Shown in pieces: positions 24,902-35,500 of a DNA stretch of 64,000 bases. A program made the position numbers and the translations under genes. The stretch spans positions 80,750,315 through 80,814,314 of the forward strand of contig NC_092628.1 in NCBI RefSeq assembly GCF_039555335.1, in the 5' to 3' direction. The notes beneath the pieces are model-generated. The model was not told the DNA's origin and did no database searches. It saw only the letters and a program-made list of their open reading frames with translations. Source of the stretch: Amphiura filiformis. Taxonomy: Eukaryota; Echinodermata; Ophiuroidea; Amphilepidida; Amphiuridae. Position 1 is the first letter of the stretch. The number at the start of each line of letters is the position of its first letter.

Positions 24902-25075
24902 ACCAACACTGAATTCTGCTATCTACCTAAGATAACAAGCAACACTGACTGTACTCTGCTAGATAACACACATAATCATCACTGACCATCACAAAAAATG
25001 TCAAGTCTATAGGATTCAATGGACATTGACTTTTGTCACCTTGTTACCATGGTAACGAAACATATTAATTAATTA
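24902..25075. repeat. Minisatellite remnant and flank
   Basis: One to two diverged minisatellite units (TCTGCTATCTACCTAAGATA at ~24914) end near 24985, followed by unremarkable sequence. Confidence 0.7.
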
Positions 25076-25077
25076 AC

Positions 25078-25078
<1 letters not shown>

Positions 25079-25144
<66 letters not shown>

Positions 25145-25272
25145 TTATTTATTTATTTATATTTTTTTATTTTTTATTTTTTTATTTATTTTTATTTATT
25201 TTTTTTTTTTTTTTTTTTTTTATTTTTTATTTTTTTTTTTTTTATTTATTTATTTATTTATTTATTTATTTT

Positions 25273-25359
<87 letters not shown>

Positions 25360-25400
25360 TTCATTCATTCATTCATTCATTCATTAATTCATTCATTTAT
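25079..25400. repeat. (ATTT)n microsatellite with T-runs and an (ATTC)n tail
   Basis: About 280 bp of ATTT units, interrupted by pure T-runs near 25200-25245, then ATTC units at ~25361-25400. Length polymorphism is expected. Confidence 0.95.
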
Positions 25401-25495
25401 CATTTTGTATTATATATATTTTCTTGCATAAAGATTTGATTTGATTTATTTCGTTACTCCTTAATACGGAAGCACTGAAGGGATTATACACGAAA

Positions 25496-25600
25496 TTAGG
25501 GTTAGAGTTAGGGTTAGTTTAGGGTTAGGGTTAGGGTTAGGGTTAGGGTTAGGATTAGGGTTAGGGCCGTTAGGGTTAGGGTTAGGATTAGGATTAGGGA
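25496..25600. repeat. Interstitial telomere-type (TTAGGG)n tract
   Basis: About 105 bp of TTAGGG units with some TTAGGA and TTAGAG variants. It is bordered by the similar words ACACGAAAT on both sides (~25488 and ~25613). This is the metazoan telomere repeat at an internal site. Confidence 0.9.
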
Positions 25601-25609
25601 TAGGATTAG

Positions 25610-27688
25610 CTTACACGAAATAATTACATGAAGGATCGACCCGTTTTTGACAACCCTGGATAACCCAAGGAAACTTATTTCCATTGGGGTGCAAGTTCAA
25701 TGTACATGGACGTACTGAATACTGTTGGCAAGTCATTGTGTGTTTGGGTGGAGGAACGACAACAACACACCAACAGATGTCTCATGTGTTTCTTGTATAC
25801 AAAAAAGCAGACAAACGAAGTATTTTTGGTCAGTGACACTTTCAGGATATGTAAAGTGTGTGCTAATGATGACACCTATTGTATTTGAATCGTACCAGAG
25901 ATGTAGAAACAGGGAAATTAATTAAAAACCAAAACACCCAAAAGTGCAGCAACGGCATTGAACAGCTTTCCGGTCACCCAATACTGGTTGCTAATTATGT
26001 ACATCGGCAACTCTTTTATCCCGACCTATCCTACACTAAAAGGCGTTGCAGTGGGTGGGTATTTAACATATGGGTGTATGTTTGCCGTACTCATGATGTT
26101 TTGAGCTCTGATATGGGCGCTAGAGCCAAGATAAATCTGGCTAGATCTGTCATTTTGTCTACATACCCGGTAACACTGAGACTAGGTCACTAGATTATAC
26201 GGAGGTCAGACTAGCATTGAACCAATCAATTTTGATCAATTCCAAAGTATAAAAGTGTCGCTGGATTTCATTTGCTCGCTCTAGAGTCGCCTGGGTTTTA
26301 TACTAATTTATTGTGCATATCTCCACGCCGCCGACAGACTTGATAATTGATAAACACATCTGACGGCACAATTCTGACCAGTCAATAGCCTGTTGCATAG
26401 CGAAAGTTTGACCAATTAGCGGCGTGTCCACCTTCACAAGCAACATGACGTAAGTTTACATTACAGCCTATTAGCATAGTGACACCCTCTCATGTCTCGA
26501 ACATGTATCTGATTTTGTGATGGTAAAATTTTTCGTTCCAGGGTTCGTTCTCTGCTTGCAATGTTTTGAATTATGTTATTAGGACATTATTCAAGTTTGG
26601 TAAAGAGTATTAACTAGGATTGCCCATCACTGAGACGAAAACTTGGAAACAAGGATATATTTTAAGTCTTTCAAGTAAAGGTATGAAAATTTTCGCTGTG
26701 CAAATTTCACGTTTTATCTTAATAAATGTTCATAATTGTCTAACAATAGGCCTTTTCATCTCTGATTTATTGTGACTTGTCGGCAAATTTTAGTTATATG
26801 TTTACAATAAAATCGCTAAATTGTAATCTTCTTTTTCTTTCTTTTTTTTCCTATGAAGCTCATCCAGATTTCAAAATCAGTACAGAAACGTAATAATTAA
26901 ATTTTTTTAACAAGTATTAGCAAACGAATTTTTGTTTCATCTCTGGATCACCCCCGTAAGTTAACTAACTTTTCATTCATATGTTAATTAGAAGTAGGCC
27001 TAAACAAAATAGTAAATAAATTAAGAGAACCCCGGGCGAGAACCATTACTAGTAAAAATATAAAACATTTATAGACTCAAATTTGAAGTTGATTCGCGTA
27101 TTGGCGATATCGCTTCCATCGCCGCCTGCTCGATCGCAGGCCAGGCCATTTAAACCCAACTTGGTTGTTTGTTATGTATCGAGCATGCTGATTGGCTTAG
27201 CCATTGTTTTAGTAGTTTATTCGACCAATCAGAAAATTCGTACTTCGCTTCACTGCCAACAATTATGTGCTGCCAAACCAGGCCGTCGCATTCATTGATT
27301 GGCTTACAATTTAGAAAAATCGTCTGTGCAACCAATCACAAAACGGGTTATGGAGCACGTCGGTATAACAATTTTGACATTTTGCCATTGACAGCGTGTG
27401 TGTTTATTTGGGAGCAATACATGAATATCGGGAGATTTATCCGCACCAAAAAGAACTCATACGGGGGAATTAATGGCTGCAGGACTCAAACAGGGGATAT
27501 AGCACGATTAGTTTGTAAGCTTTTGCCAGTACTTGTTGCCTGTCATGATGATGCAGTGTCGTCATTTATGAATAACTGTAATAAACGTATACTTGGTTCA
27601 TGAGTTGTTAAGCTTGAATTTATTAATTTTCATGATTTGATATTGTAAAAGCCTGTAGTTTTATCATGTCATATTCACTGATTCTGTC
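25610..27688. other. Intergenic, possible promoter signals only
   Basis: A CCAAT word (AACCAATCAAT, ~26219) and TATAAAAG (~26249) lie about 20 bp apart. Further CCAAT words cluster at 27190-27345. A 144-codon frame at 27169-27603 has no domain I recognise. Confidence 0.35.
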
Positions 27689-28087
27689 ATGGCAGGAAAA
27701 AGTGGGCAATACGGGAAGCTCATTGCAGGGAAATGTTTGGTTTTTGACCAAAAAAATAAAGAAATATGGGAAATATGTCATACTGGAGGGGTAAATGGAG
27801 GGAAATTCTGGATTGCTTGCACTGAACTTGCAGGGAAAAAAACATTCTGTGTCTGGAACCGATTTATGGATTCGGCTCCAGATGCGTCGTCTAGGTCTGT
27901 TTCAAAGGCAACTCTTTTGAAATGGGAACAAGAGTTGATCGATACGTACAGTTGGCAATACGACTCTGACGGGATTAAGGCAGTCAAACTAAAGCTACCT
28001 GTAATGTTTGCAACAAGTATTGGCAAAAATAAAAACTCAATACCCATTTGGCAATTTTCGTCTCAGATAGTCATATTGCCATTTTGA
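27689..28087 (+). CDS. Unrecognised 132-codon frame, possibly transposon-derived
   Basis: An open frame starting MAGKSGQYGKL. Its second half has SKATLLKWEQEL...W...DG, faintly like the KWxxE...W...DG N-terminal pattern of hAT-associated host proteins. The expected Cys residues are absent. The first half is rich in repeated GGG/AAA words, which argues against a conserved gene. No neighbour or splice partner was identified. Most likely a chance or decayed frame. Confidence 0.15.
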   Translation: MAGKSGQYGKLIAGKCLVFDQKNKEIWEICHTGGVNGGKFWIACTELAGKKTFCVWNRFMDSAPDASSRSVSKATLLKWEQELIDTYSWQYDSDGIKAVKLKLPVMFATSIGKNKNSIPIWQFSSQIVILPF

Positions 28088-28907
28088 AACAAAAATTTAC
28101 TGAGACACATTTTCACAATGAAGATTTTGAACATTTCTGGATATATTTCTTCAAATATTGGTCATAAATTTGGTGAAACGGAGGCTCCAAATAAGGTCTC
28201 AGATTGCACCAGAGAGCATCTAGAACCCCAGAGCTGGACCCCGGCCGTAAGGACTTCGCGCTATGCGCTCGTGATGTGCGCTTCACGCACATATTCGATT
28301 CTATATGAGAATCAATTGATTCTCGCAAAATATCTTCAGGAGAATCTCAGGCCCTGGCTCGCAACACACATATAGACCATTTACAGTTAGTAAATTAGAA
28401 TCCCAAAATTTGGCATGTTCAAGGGGGGGCAAAGATTTTTGGCGGGCCGAGAGTGGGGGCAAGCGATTTTTGGCGAGCCGTTCGGAAATTTTACCCCCCC
28501 CCCCCTCCTAATTGGCTCAATTGGTGCATCACATAATCGGAGCACTTTGATTTTTTTTTTTTTGGATCCCCATAGAGACAAAAACGTGACATTTGACCTT
28601 TTTGGTTATGACTCAAGAATGGTACGTCCTAGATAGGTCAAACTATACAATTTCTGAATGCTTGAGGGAGTCTAGAGGAATACATTGGAATGGTATTGAA
28701 CACAATTTGAACAAGTTTGAAATTTGACCCTGGGGTGCAATTTTAGGTGCTCAAAAGTTGAGCTCCTGAATAATTCCAGGAGAACAAATAATTGAGCTCC
28801 TCATATTTCTTTAAACAAAGGACTGAGGAACACATAATTATATATGACGGCAATTACTGACATTTTTGTATTGTCAAATGTTCAATTCATCATTGTCACC
28901 AACAATA

Positions 28908-29903
28908 CAGGGTGTCCCAGAATGATCTGTACCGGGAAAGATGGAATTTTTTAGGTATGAAGGGCATGTTGAATGGTCATATTGTTTTGCATTTTAAGTT
29001 CTACATATATTTAGCTTTCTCAGATTTTTTAGATTTTAAAAATTTGACGTTTCTTGTAGAAGTTATAGAAGATTGCGTAAAAATGGTGAATTCTAAGTTT
29101 TGACAACACAACCTATTTTGAAAATCTGTAACATTACTAACCGTTCAGCACAAAGTTATTTGGAAAAGTTATGCAGGTATTTTAGCTGTGCCCTGTTCAT
29201 TTTGCCAATAAATAGCCGATATCTATCTATTATTTATGACGTAACGAAGCAATCATTATATGGAATTAAAGATTTGTGGCCTAATCCCATTCTCTATTTG
29301 GCGGTAGATTTAAATATAGTTATTGTGGTGTGAGGTCCATGTCATTTGAAATGCTTGCAGAGATCGAACTGGCTGTGGTACAGAAAAGACGGCTCCTCAA
29401 TTTACTGTACAGCAGCGTGGATTTCTTTCAAAAACTTACTGGCAAACCGGCAGCTATGTTGAGACGCAAAGAAGATTCATTAGACGATAGTGTATAACGT
29501 AAAGAAGTTTGACGAGCACGGAACTGTCAGTAATCGGCAGAGTGCAGCTTCAGGTTCTCGTAAGCATGTTAAGACTGTAAGAACTAGAGCGAACATTGCA
29601 GCTGTCCGGCAAGCTTTAAGGCGCAGCCCCAACAGTAGTTGTCGTCGAAATGCTGTGCCAAGCATCACACGTTCTTCATTTAATCGTATCGTGCCATTTT
29701 TCAAAGGTATGCGAGCCGTTTTTCATCGATTTTACACTATTGCATGCCACGCCAAAACAAATAAAGGTAGCGTGCTGAAATTAACAGAATAAGTAGGAGA
29801 CATGTCCAACATTATAATGCTGGTATCAAAAATAGATACACTGCCCGTCTTCTATTTTTAGTTATTTTTGCAAACACGGTACAAATCATTCTGGGACACC
29901 CTG
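28908..29903. mobile_element. Tc1/mariner-type DNA transposon, decayed (996 bp)
   Basis: 27-bp terminal inverted repeats with one mismatch start CAGGGTGTCCCAGAATGAT. They are flanked by a TA duplication (28906-28907 and 29904-29905). The duplicated copy at ~30938 shows the intact empty TA site, which defines the ends exactly. It encodes only a broken N-terminal DNA-binding region, so it is a non-autonomous or deleted copy. Confidence 0.92.
29401..29792 (+). pseudogene. Transposase N-terminal helix-turn-helix remnant (DUF4817-like)
   Basis: Frame 1 from 29401 reads FTVQQRGFLSK and YWQTGSYVETQRRF, then hits a stop. After a frame change, 29490 onward reads KKFDEHGTVSNRQSAASGS, VRTRANIAAVRQALRRSP and SITRSSFNRI. 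This order (V-x-x-R, Y-x-x-TGSYVETQRRF, KF-x-E-x-G-T/S-V, R-x-x-ENI-x-x-VR) is that of the HTH region of Tc1/mariner-like transposases carrying DUF4817, from memory. The DDE/D catalytic part is missing. Confidence 0.75.
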
Positions 29904-30297
29904 TATTAACACAGGCAATCATTACGGTACAGATAAACTTTAACTCAAATATTACACTATCGTCCATGATGATTTTGAAGAACCATTAAAAAACATACAC
30001 CATGCTCTTGTTTTAATGTAAGATGAAATATTTCTATATTATTTCTCCTAACATGCCCAACTGAAGACTAGCCAAGTTGTCAAAATTCCATTCATATTTT
30101 TATTTTTTCATGATTTAAAAGTGTAAAAACCTATGACAATTTAAAATAGTATAGAATTTTTGAGACATACACTGCATTGGGGTAATTAAAAAAGTTAACA
30201 CTTATTTTCATATATTCTTTAACCATGTTAACAGTCCATGCTCATATGTTGTATTACTTCCTGAAAGGCCTGTTCAGTTATCAACATAATCCGAAAA

Positions 30298-31337
30298 GCT
30301 TCACGCACATATTCGATTCTATATGAGAATCAATTGATTCTCGCAAAATATCTTCAGGAGAATCTCAGGCCCTGGCTCGCAACACACATATAGACCATTT
30401 ACAGTTAGTAAATTAGAATCCCAAAAATTTGGCATGTTCAAGGGGGGCAAAGATTTTTGGCGGGCCGAGAGTGGGGGCAAGCGATTTTTGGCCAGCCGTT
30501 CGGAAATTTTACCCCCCCCCCCTCATAATTGGCTCAATTGGTGCATCACAAACTTATCTATTTAGACATAATCGGAGCACTTTGATTTTTTTTTTGGATC
30601 CCCATAGAGACAAAAACGTGACATTTGACCTTTTTGGTTATGACTCAAGAATGGTACGTCCTAGATAGGTCAAACTATACAATTTCTGAATGCTTCAGGG
30701 AGTCTAGAGGAATACATTGGAATGGTATTGAACACAATTTGAGCAAGTTTGAAATTTGACCCTGGGGTGCAATTTTAGGTGCTCAAAAGTTGAGCTCCTG
30801 AATAATTCCAGGAGAACAAATAATTGAGCTCCTCATATTTCTTTAAACAAAGGACTGAGGAACACATAATTATATATGACGGCAATTACTGACATTTTTG
30901 TATTGTCAAATGTTCAATTCATCATTGTCACCAACAATATTAACACAGGCAATCATTACGGTACAGATAAACTTTAACTCAAATATTACACTATCGTCCA
31001 TGATGATTTTGAAGAACCATTAAAAAACATACACCATGCTCTTGTTTTAATGTAAGATGAAATATTTCTATATTATTTCTCCTAACATGCCCAACTGAAG
31101 ACTAGCCAAGTTGTCAAAATTCCATTCATATTTTTATTTTTTCATGATTTAAAAGTGTAAAAAACCTATATGACAATTTAAAATAGTAATAGAATTTTTG
31201 AGACATACACTGCATTGGGGTAATTAAAAAAGTTAACACTTATTTTCATATATTCTTTAACCATGTTAACAGTCCATGCTCATATGTTGTATTACTTCCT
31301 GAAAGGCCTGTTCAGTTATCAACATAATCCGAAAAGC
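30298..31337. repeat. Tandem duplication unit 2 (empty-site copy)
   Basis: About 1,040 bp, directly following unit 1 and nearly identical to it. At ~30938 it has CAACAATATTAACACAGG where unit 1 carries the transposon. Confidence 0.9.
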
Positions 31338-32330
31338 GTAAAAGACCTTAAAATGATGTTTTTCTTCCTAGGTCTACTGTATCACTTCTGTTTTTACACC
31401 TTGTAATAAAACCATAGCATAAGTCAATATCAATTGCCGAAACTCGAAAAACAATCTACAATTATATTATGTTATTGTTGTATCCATTTTAATATTTAAC
31501 TCTTCTTTAAATGTTTTTGTAAACACTTTCATAGCAATTTCCAACTATGTCATCTCTCCATATTCAAAACCAAACAGTCTAATTTCCCAATATTACCAAA
31601 TGCCCCACCCATCGACTCGTCCAAACACACAAGGTTCTGAACAGAAACAATATACAACCAGCTACAACCACACACGTTTTCCAAACAATACCACTCTCCA
31701 TCTAACACCACTGAACTTCAGCTAATAACCGCCAAACCCGAGAACCGTGAAAGCCGAGAACCGCTCTAGTTATCATTATGTTTAATCGGTTCAATATTTG
31801 TTTTAATTTACCTACTTTGTGTTTTCTTCTCATCTTCTAACGCAATCGCGTTTTAATTACAATCAATTTAGTGGGTTTTTAACGGGTTCGCCGTCGGACA
31901 AGTTTAGAACCCGCTAAATCCCACAAGCCTATCCCACAATTTCAATTTCACAATTCCGTTGTATAATAAAAACAATATCAGTAGTTTATTATTTTACAAT
32001 CATGTTCACACGGGACTTATGCACGAAAAGAATAATAGGCCAATATTAGTAGATTGTAAATGTTAATCACCTTCAATTTATTTATGATTCTGCACTCTAT
32101 CTCTTTGACGATTCTTTGCCGATCCACTTCTGAAGTTAAGCACGTCAAGTTTTAATCCTTCCCCGCTATTCATGCCTACCCAATCAAAGCGAAAGTTACT
32201 GCGGTGCGCCCTTTGACCCTCAATGACAGCGGTGACGTGAATGAAAGTTTTATCCAATCAGAACGATGGGATTAAACTTACTGCTCTGCTTCTACAACTT
32301 AAAGGATCGGCGATCGGCCGCTTCGTGGGA
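31338..32330. other. 5' flank of the homeobox gene
   Basis: No coding exon seen. ATCGGCGATCGGCCG at ~32305-32320 is the most GC-rich point. A short 5S-rRNA-like phrase (CTTCTGAAGTTAAGCACGT, ~32128) is noted under rejected items. Confidence 0.4.
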
Positions 32331-32341
32331 AAGTTTATGAA

Positions 32342-32368
32342 TATAAATAATTTTCCGAGTTCAGTCAG
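32342..32368 (+). promoter_or_regulatory. TATA box and initiator of the homeobox gene
   Basis: TATAAATAA at 32342-32350 is followed at 32361 by TCAGTCAGAGAGAGAG, an Inr-like start region 20-26 bp downstream. The start codon of exon 1 lies about 140 bp further on, leaving a plausible 5' UTR. Inferred, with no transcript data. Confidence 0.5.
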
Positions 32369-32505
32369 AGAGAGAGCACTGCCTAAATGTACTGCGAAGA
32401 ACAAGTTTTATGTATTATATTGTATAATTTTTTTTGTCCTGAAATTTTAATCGCTTCACATCAAATATTGTGGTTTTGCCGTTGGACTTTGACGTTGCAA
32501 TCATC

Positions 32506-32590
32506 ATGGACCAAAAGAGCTCTTCGGAGGCTACCAGCCCATGTAAAAAGACATCGTCGATCGTCATCGGAATTCTGAGATCAAATCAAG
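32506..32590 (+). CDS. Homeobox gene exon 1
   Basis: ATG at 32506 gives MDQKSSSEATSPCKKTSS, then IVIGILRSNQ, ending after one base of the next codon at a GTAAAT donor (32591). The phase matches exon 2, which completes Asp. Support comes from phase, donor, the upstream TATA box and lack of an upstream in-frame start in exon 2. Confidence 0.68.
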
Positions 32591-35500
32591 GTAAATATTT
32601 GGCATTCAAAAAAAGAAGAGGTTAATTATCCTACTTTTCTATCTCTACGGTAAAGTCGGCAGGGTAAAAATATCACGCCAACTGGATTTTCAATTTCAAA
32701 TTTCAGACCATTATTTTGTGAAGTGGTATATCGAAAGCAGACACTTTTGGGCAGGATCGTAAATGGAAAACTAGCCAAAAATCTGGCCGGTGGTGATTTT
32801 TTCACAATTTGGGAGTGTTGCGAATTTGTGATGTTATTAATGTTTAAAATATTGTCTGATAGTTTTCAGACCGGAATATAACTGGCATCTTGTTGTTGTT
32901 TTTTGAGATATTTTTCAAGGTAATTCCTACTCTCAACATTGTCAATAATATTTTCAAAGGCCGATATCTCAATTTCCAATTTTATAATACCATAACTTAC
33001 GAACTCAATATCTTCGCTTGGGAATGTCCGATTTCATTGGGGGAAAACTGCGTTGTGGAGCAAAATATCTCTATATTTAAGATAGGCCTAGGCCTATATA
33101 AAACATTCGAAATTGATAACCTGCCCAAAAGTGTCTGTTTTTGACATGACATGTCACATTTTTAGCCCCAAATGAGGTGTGTTTTGATATTTTGTAGGCT
33201 AGCGCACAAGAATCGAACAACAATTTACAATTTTACCCCATAAGCCCAACACGGTGTTTTGGTACTAAAGAGGCAAATGTAAGTAATTATTGTTTTTTCT
33301 TCTGTTATGATTTTTAGGAGGGACCACTTATCTTGCAAAGATTTAGGGGCGGATGTGCCTCTCCCTCGCATCCGCCGCCTATGTCAGTTTATTGGAAAAT
33401 ATAACTGGAGACATGATCAAACACTCAGAGCATTAGCCCAAGCAAAATGACGTCTCCCAAATGTCACCAGCAAGGAAATTGTTCGAACTATGAGATTCCA
33501 AATCAAGGAGGGAAAAACATATTAAGAATATAATTTTGTGTGAAACAGTAGTGTATTTCTTTTTGACATGGGGGGGGGGTGGGGATAAGAAAAAAATCTT
33601 GAAGTATAGTGAATTTAGAGCACCTTTTGGCGACATAATAAGTTTATGGTACAATTGCGCGCGAAGCGCGCGAAAAATTTAGCCATTTTGAAGCTAAATT
33701 GTTGAAATATGGTACATAAACGGAATAAATTAACTCGAAGCTCGAAAAAAATTGCACTTTGAGGGCTAAAATGGCCAAATATGAAATAAATAAATAAATG
33801 TTAGTATTTATACAGCGCCTTTCACATGTACCAAAGCGCTTTACATTTATTCCGCCGTCATTAGAATATGTCAGCTGCCATACAATGCCCAAGGCATGGT
33901 CATACCTTTGGGCGGCGCTCAATGGACAGTATTCATAACAGCTCCCCATTTCACACCTGGGTGGAGAGGAGTAATCGAGATAAAGTGCCTTACTCAAGGA
34001 CACAGCACGATGGTGTCGCCGGGGCTCGAACCCGCAATATGGTCAGGAACCCGAAATATGGTCAGAAACTCGCATACAGGCGTCAACATTGGGGGTAGAC
34101 CCTCCCTCGGGTCCGTGGAGAACGACTGGTAATGTAGATTACATAGCATTAAAAATCAACCGTGGGGAGCGGTCACTGAAATTTAGCGTTCAATATAGGA
34201 GGTGTGATTAGTGTAGTGGCATCAATTTGTGTAGAAAGAGGAATTGGTTTTTTGGCGCTGTGAATTGGTTTTGGGCGCTGTGTATTTAGAATCGGGGGGG
34301 GTGAAGGACTATGGCATATTTTGATAGGCTATTATGTTATTATGTAGGCCTATCGTTCCATTATCCAGGCCGGACCGAACCGAGACTGTGGGACAGTCTA
34401 CATTGGGGGGAGGGAGGAGGGATGATTGTATGGACCATCCCCCGGGCAAAATATTGGGGTATTTACCCCCCCCCCGATCTACGCCTTTGGAGCGTGCTAC
34501 CTTCTTTCAACCAAGTTCAGATATTGAGCATATTTAAAACTGCATTATTTTTTGTGTGTGCATATTTGCACCATCATTTCTTCCTCTGCAGATACTTCAT
34601 CATCACTGACCATATCTCCTGTTGCACAAGTTGAAATTCCCGCCAAATCTCAGCAAGTACCTCGTGGTCGTCGTCGTACTCGTGGTACTCGTACTGCCTA
34701 CCCCAAACTCACCAAAGAGCAGATTAAGGCTTTAGAATATGTATTTGCTGCAAACCAATATATTGGCAGCAATTCAAGAGAGGTTTTGGCTGACGCTCTG
34801 GACATGACCGAGGCAAGGGTTCAGGTATGGATAAATCATTTACTGTATTTTGTCTTCGTACATAAAGCTGCGGGCGTTTAAAAGGTTGATTGAATTGTCA
34901 TTAATATTTGAATATTCGAACTTAGAGAAAAGTCTTAGATATGGAGATATGAGATACCCCCATATAACGAAATCGAAGCAATCAAGATATCATGAATTAA
35001 AGTTTTAACTTCAACACTACACTATTTTTCGCTCACCTGGAACGTTTTCACTATAGTCCGACTAGCGTCTTCAGCAGATGGTGATGCTGTGTTGATATCT
35101 TGTCTACAATCGGGACATCTCTCACTGATGACGTCATAAGATATCAACACAGCAATGACAGCATCACCATCTGCTGAAGGCGCTAGTCGGACTAGTGAAA
35201 ACGTTCCAGGTGAGCGAAAAATAGTGTAGTGTTGAAGTTAAAACTTTAATTAATTTTATCAACCACTGCGTATGAATATCCACTCGTATAAATCAAGATA
35301 TCATTTTCATAAAGTTCATCTTTTTATGATGAATTTTGTTTTCCATAACTTTCCAGCATGCAACTTTCATGTTTTAGTTTTAACACTTTAGTGTTGACGG
35401 TGGTGGTGTTGGTGGTGGAGGGGGGGGGGTGAAATAGAGCCATTGCATGTACGTAGCATGAATATTCATTAGAGGACCCATCAATACTTTCCAAGAAATT

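Larger units (their letters stand above)
28280..30299. repeat. Tandem duplication unit 1 (contains a DNA transposon)
   Basis: Begins GCTTCACGCACATATTCGAT and ends with AACATAATCCGAAAAGC. Without the 998 bases of the transposon plus one TA, it is nearly identical to 30298-31337. An 18-bp difference lies near 28530/30555. Confidence 0.9.

Noticed and set aside
20815..24985. CRISPR-like array (short hairpin repeat every ~47 bp)
   Set aside because: The whole unit repeats, with no unique spacers. The window is clearly eukaryotic, so it is a minisatellite.
27169..27603. 144-codon plus-strand frame
   Set aside because: No recognised domain. The composition and overlapping frames on both strands suggest chance.
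32115..32155. 5S rRNA-like phrase CTTCTGAAGTTAAGCACGT
   Set aside because: Only ~20 bases resemble 5S rRNA and no flanking 5S sequence is present, so it is probably chance or an old SINE scrap.
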